This document shows positions 61,691 to 64,000 of a DNA stretch of 64,000 nt, in pieces. The notes beneath the pieces were generated by a model, which made no database searches, was not told the origin of the DNA, and saw only the letters and a program-made list of their open reading frames with translations. Both the position numbers and the translations under genes were made by a program. Source of the stretch: an uncultured Caldilineaceae bacterium (lineage in GTDB: Bacteria > Chloroflexota > Anaerolineae > Caldilineales > Caldilineaceae); assembly GCA_951812725.1 (NCBI GenBank), contig OX638330.1, positions 3,823,405 through 3,887,404 of the forward strand, given 5' to 3'. Numbering within the stretch: the stretch's first letter is position 1; every line of letters begins with the position of its first letter.

Positions 61691-63376
61691 ATGGCAGAGG
61701 CAATTTACTTGACCGACATGTCCAAATGTCTGCCTGAGGGCGCGCTTTCAACCACGCCGGAAAGGCACAAGTGGCAGGTGGTGGAGTACACGGCCGCGGA
61801 GGGACTGGCCGGCAACATGGCCTTCGCGCACGCTCTATACGAGACCCCGGCGATAACGTTGCCCCTGAACGTAGAGGGGTGGCATGCGATCAGCGTCGGC
61901 TTCTGGCCGGGGGTGGAGCAGGAACACACGAGCCTGGTGAAGTACAGGCTGTCCGGCGAGGACGTGTACACCGTGGTTGAGCATTACATACAGAGCCCAT
62001 CGCTGCCGGGGTGCTTTTGGGACAAGACGGAACTCGTCGAGACGTTTCCCCGGTATGCCGATCTGACGGGACAGGACCTGATCTTCAGTAAGCAGAATAC
62101 GGCTCACCCTCCGACGCTGGCGTGTGTCGCCTACGTCAAGTTGGTGCCGCTGACGCAGGCGGAGGTGGCAGACATTCAACGCGACAGGGAGCAGAGAGAG
62201 ACGCGCAGGGTGATCGGTATGAATGATGGCGAAGGGCTATTTCACCATATGTGTCCGGCGACAGAAGGGGAGCTCCAGGAGCAGATAGAGCCATTTCGTC
62301 ACTCGGATGTGGGTAAGGTGCTGTGGGGCGTCAATTTAAGCGATCTGACCTACTATCACTCCAAGGTGGGACGTTTCTTTGGAACCGAGGATGGTGTGAG
62401 TCCTGTGTTGCGTCATGTGCACGCGCTCCAGAGCCATAAGGCGCTGGCGGAGCAGGACATTGTCCCCTTCGCGGCAGCGATGGAATATGCCCATACGCTG
62501 GGACTGGAGTTTCACCCCTATTACCGGTTGAGCATCGTAGATAAGGCCCAACCCTACTTCTTCTTCTCGACAGAGACTACTTTTCTGCGAGACAACCCGG
62601 AATGCCGAATTGTTGCCAAGGATGGTTCGCCGCTGATGAAGGCCAGTTATGCTTTCCCCAAGGTGCGAGATTTCATGGTCTCTCTTATGGAGGAGGCGAT
62701 GGAGTACGACATTGACGGGGTACACCTTTGCTTCACGCGTGGGCCGGAGTATATCGGGTACGAGCAGCCGGTGCTGGACGAGTTTGAACGGCTATATGGG
62801 GAGGACGCGCGCGACGTTGCTGATGATGATGAGCGGCTGTATACCGTCAAAGCCAGCTTTCTGACGGAATTACTGCGGGCTGTACGGAGGACGGCAGACC
62901 GGCACGGGGAAAAGAGAGGACGCAAGATGCAGGTGTCGGCGATTTTTGAGGGCGGCAGGGAGGACATGCGCTATTTCGCCTACGATGCCTACACCTGGGT
63001 GAAGGAAAAACTGGTCGACTTCATCATTACGGATCCGCCCTCAGAGCTGGTCAGGCTGGCTAAAGAAAACGGATGCCAGGTATACATGGCTTCTACAAAA
63101 GAAGACAACGTGCTGACAATGAAGCATGCCTACGCCGGCGGGATGGACGGGATGGCTATTTGGGACATCAACACAACGCGTCCTGAAACGTGGGCCATAG
63201 AAAGCCGGTTGGGTCACCGCGACGAACTGATTGATCTGCCGAAACCGGATCAGTATCCAAAGATGGAACGGACCAAGTTGATCACAATTCGGGGTCGGGA
63301 TTTCTCGCAAACGGTAGATAAAAACGTTCCCTCAGGATGGCCCCCAGAGCTGCTTGTCATCTACACCGGGGGATGA
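61691..63376 (+). CDS. glycoside-hydrolase-like protein with N-terminal beta domain
   Basis: 561 residues from ATG 61691 with GGAGAGGAGA upstream. Residues ~1-155 are beta-rich and begin AIYLTDMSKCLPEGALS, ending VAYVKLVPLTQAEVADIQ. The rest looks like a TIM barrel of the glycosylhydrolase-like 10 kind: AMEYAHTLGLEFHPYYRLSI near residue 270, YDIDGVHLCFTRGPEY near 345, and a late GGMDGMAIWDINTTRP. No signal peptide. I cannot name the catalytic residues or substrate, and the family assignment is tentative. A paralogue follows 22 bases downstream. Confidence 0.6.
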   Translation: MAEAIYLTDMSKCLPEGALSTTPERHKWQVVEYTAAEGLAGNMAFAHALYETPAITLPLNVEGWHAISVGFWPGVEQEHTSLVKYRLSGEDVYTVVEHYIQSPSLPGCFWDKTELVETFPRYADLTGQDLIFSKQNTAHPPTLACVAYVKLVPLTQAEVADIQRDREQRETRRVIGMNDGEGLFHHMCPATEGELQEQIEPFRHSDVGKVLWGVNLSDLTYYHSKVGRFFGTEDGVSPVLRHVHALQSHKALAEQDIVPFAAAMEYAHTLGLEFHPYYRLSIVDKAQPYFFFSTETTFLRDNPECRIVAKDGSPLMKASYAFPKVRDFMVSLMEEAMEYDIDGVHLCFTRGPEYIGYEQPVLDEFERLYGEDARDVADDDERLYTVKASFLTELLRAVRRTADRHGEKRGRKMQVSAIFEGGREDMRYFAYDAYTWVKEKLVDFIITDPPSELVRLAKENGCQVYMASTKEDNVLTMKHAYAGGMDGMAIWDINTTRPETWAIESRLGHRDELIDLPKPDQYPKMERTKLITIRGRDFSQTVDKNVPSGWPPELLVIYTGG

Positions 63377-63398
63377 GAAAGCAAAGAGGAGGGTTTCC

Positions 63399-64000
63399 AT
63401 GTGTGCAGAACGTAAGGCCATCTACATCTCCGATCTGGACCGTTGTCAGCCTGGTACAGCCATATCAGACAAGGCTCGGCATGGTCACTGGCGGGCGATC
63501 CCATACGAGGCGGAAGGCGTGTCCGGCACGATGGTTGTGGCCGGCATCGAGTGCAACGCGCCTACAATCACCCTTCCTCTTGGCATGCAGGGATGGTATG
63601 CCATCCACCTGGGCGTCTGGACGAACTGGGTGGACAGACAGGTGCGGGTCAAGCTGACAGATGATCCTTGTTTCACTACGACTACGACGCTGTATCCGGA
63701 CATAAAGAAGACCAACTTTTTTGCAAGCATCGGCGAGGTGTTTTGGAGATGCGCTGATCTGACAGGCCAGGAGCTGCATATCGGGCAGCAGAGCGCCGGG
63801 ACACCTTGGGCGGCCGGCATCGCCTATGTAAAACTGGAACCTCTAACTCCAGAAGAGGTTGCTGCGATCGAGCAGGATCGGACTGGAAGCGACACGAAGC
63901 GGCTGATCGCTTACAACGATGCCTGGAGTGTTTTCGGTGAGCGGGCGCTGTACACGGAGGAGGATATCATCGAGGAGGTTGAACCTTTTCGCGATACGGA
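63399..64000 (+). CDS. paralogue of the preceding glycosidase-like protein, cut by the window end
   Basis: Starts at ATG 63399 with AGAGGAGGG upstream and stays open to the window edge (200 codons seen). Its beginning AIYISDLDRCQPGTAIS parallels AIYLTDMSKCLPEG of its neighbour, as do VSGTMVV, ITLPLGMQGWYAIHLGVW, ADLTGQELHIGQQ and the linker IAYVKLEPLTPEEVAAIEQDR. It therefore shares the N-terminal beta domain and probably the barrel. Identity looks moderate, so the duplication is old. The stop is beyond the window. Confidence 0.7.
   Translation, partial: MCAERKAIYISDLDRCQPGTAISDKARHGHWRAIPYEAEGVSGTMVVAGIECNAPTITLPLGMQGWYAIHLGVWTNWVDRQVRVKLTDDPCFTTTTTLYPDIKKTNFFASIGEVFWRCADLTGQELHIGQQSAGTPWAAGIAYVKLEPLTPEEVAAIEQDRTGSDTKRLIAYNDAWSVFGERALYTEEDIIEEVEPFRDT

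Overview
The window looks like a GC-rich chromosome segment of a heterotrophic bacterium, most likely a member of the Chloroflexota (Caldilineales-like). That placement is an inference. It rests on several lipoproteins with an A-A-C lipobox followed by acidic or alanine-rich linkers, many carbohydrate ABC importers, several TIM-barrel sugar isomerases, Uma2 proteins, a bifunctional class II aldolase/short-chain dehydrogenase, and several TTG starts. No rRNA, tRNA or CRISPR array was seen.

Layout. 0-16 kb: an orphan family 5 solute-binding lipoprotein, a ComM-type AAA protein, a sugar isomerase, an MFS exporter, then a plus-strand sugar block (dehydrogenase, isomerase, phosphohexomutase). Next come a small CxxC protein, two Yip1-like membrane proteins, an AIR-synthase-like protein and a Uma2 protein. 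16.4-20.7 kb: a minus-strand cassette of two glutamate-cysteine-ligase-family (carboxylate-amine ligase) enzymes, one circularly permuted ATP-grasp protein and a small unknown protein. This is the best candidate here for an undescribed ligase pathway. 20.9-28.7 kb: a four-carbon acid-sugar locus (DUF1537 kinase, PdxA-type dehydrogenase, DegT aminotransferase, LarA-like protein, a KGPDC/HPS-type decarboxylase or synthase, Uma2, zinc dehydrogenase).

28.9-34.7 kb: a complete peptide/oligosaccharide-type ABC importer (ATPase, permease, permease, ATPase, binding protein), with a perfect hairpin between the binding protein and the rest. A superoxide dismutase C-terminal remnant lies beside it. 35-42.2 kb: a CE15-like glucuronoyl esterase, a sugar isomerase and a complete CUT1 sugar importer. 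42.5-47.1 kb: a sialidase-like BNR protein and a second CUT1 importer that lacks its own ATPase. 47.7-55.2 kb: a small membrane protein, a rhamnulose-phosphate aldolase/lactaldehyde dehydrogenase-like fusion, an amidase, a kelch lipoprotein, a Gfo/Idh/MocA oxidoreductase and another isomerase. 55.8-59.6 kb: a binding protein and two permeases with no ATPases. A complete single-gene IS66-family element with an intact 8-bp target duplication follows at 59.8-61.4 kb. The window ends in two tandem paralogues of a poorly known glycosidase-like family, the second cut by the edge.

The gene set fits uptake and breakdown of plant or algal polysaccharide fragments: uronates, rhamnose, methyl-glucuronoyl esters and acid sugars. 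Between the genes there is a dispersed GC-rich structured repeat (three copies plus a degenerate one), short repeats built on CAGTGA, a helically phased ACGAG array, and stem-loops that separate binding-protein genes from their permease or ATPase genes.
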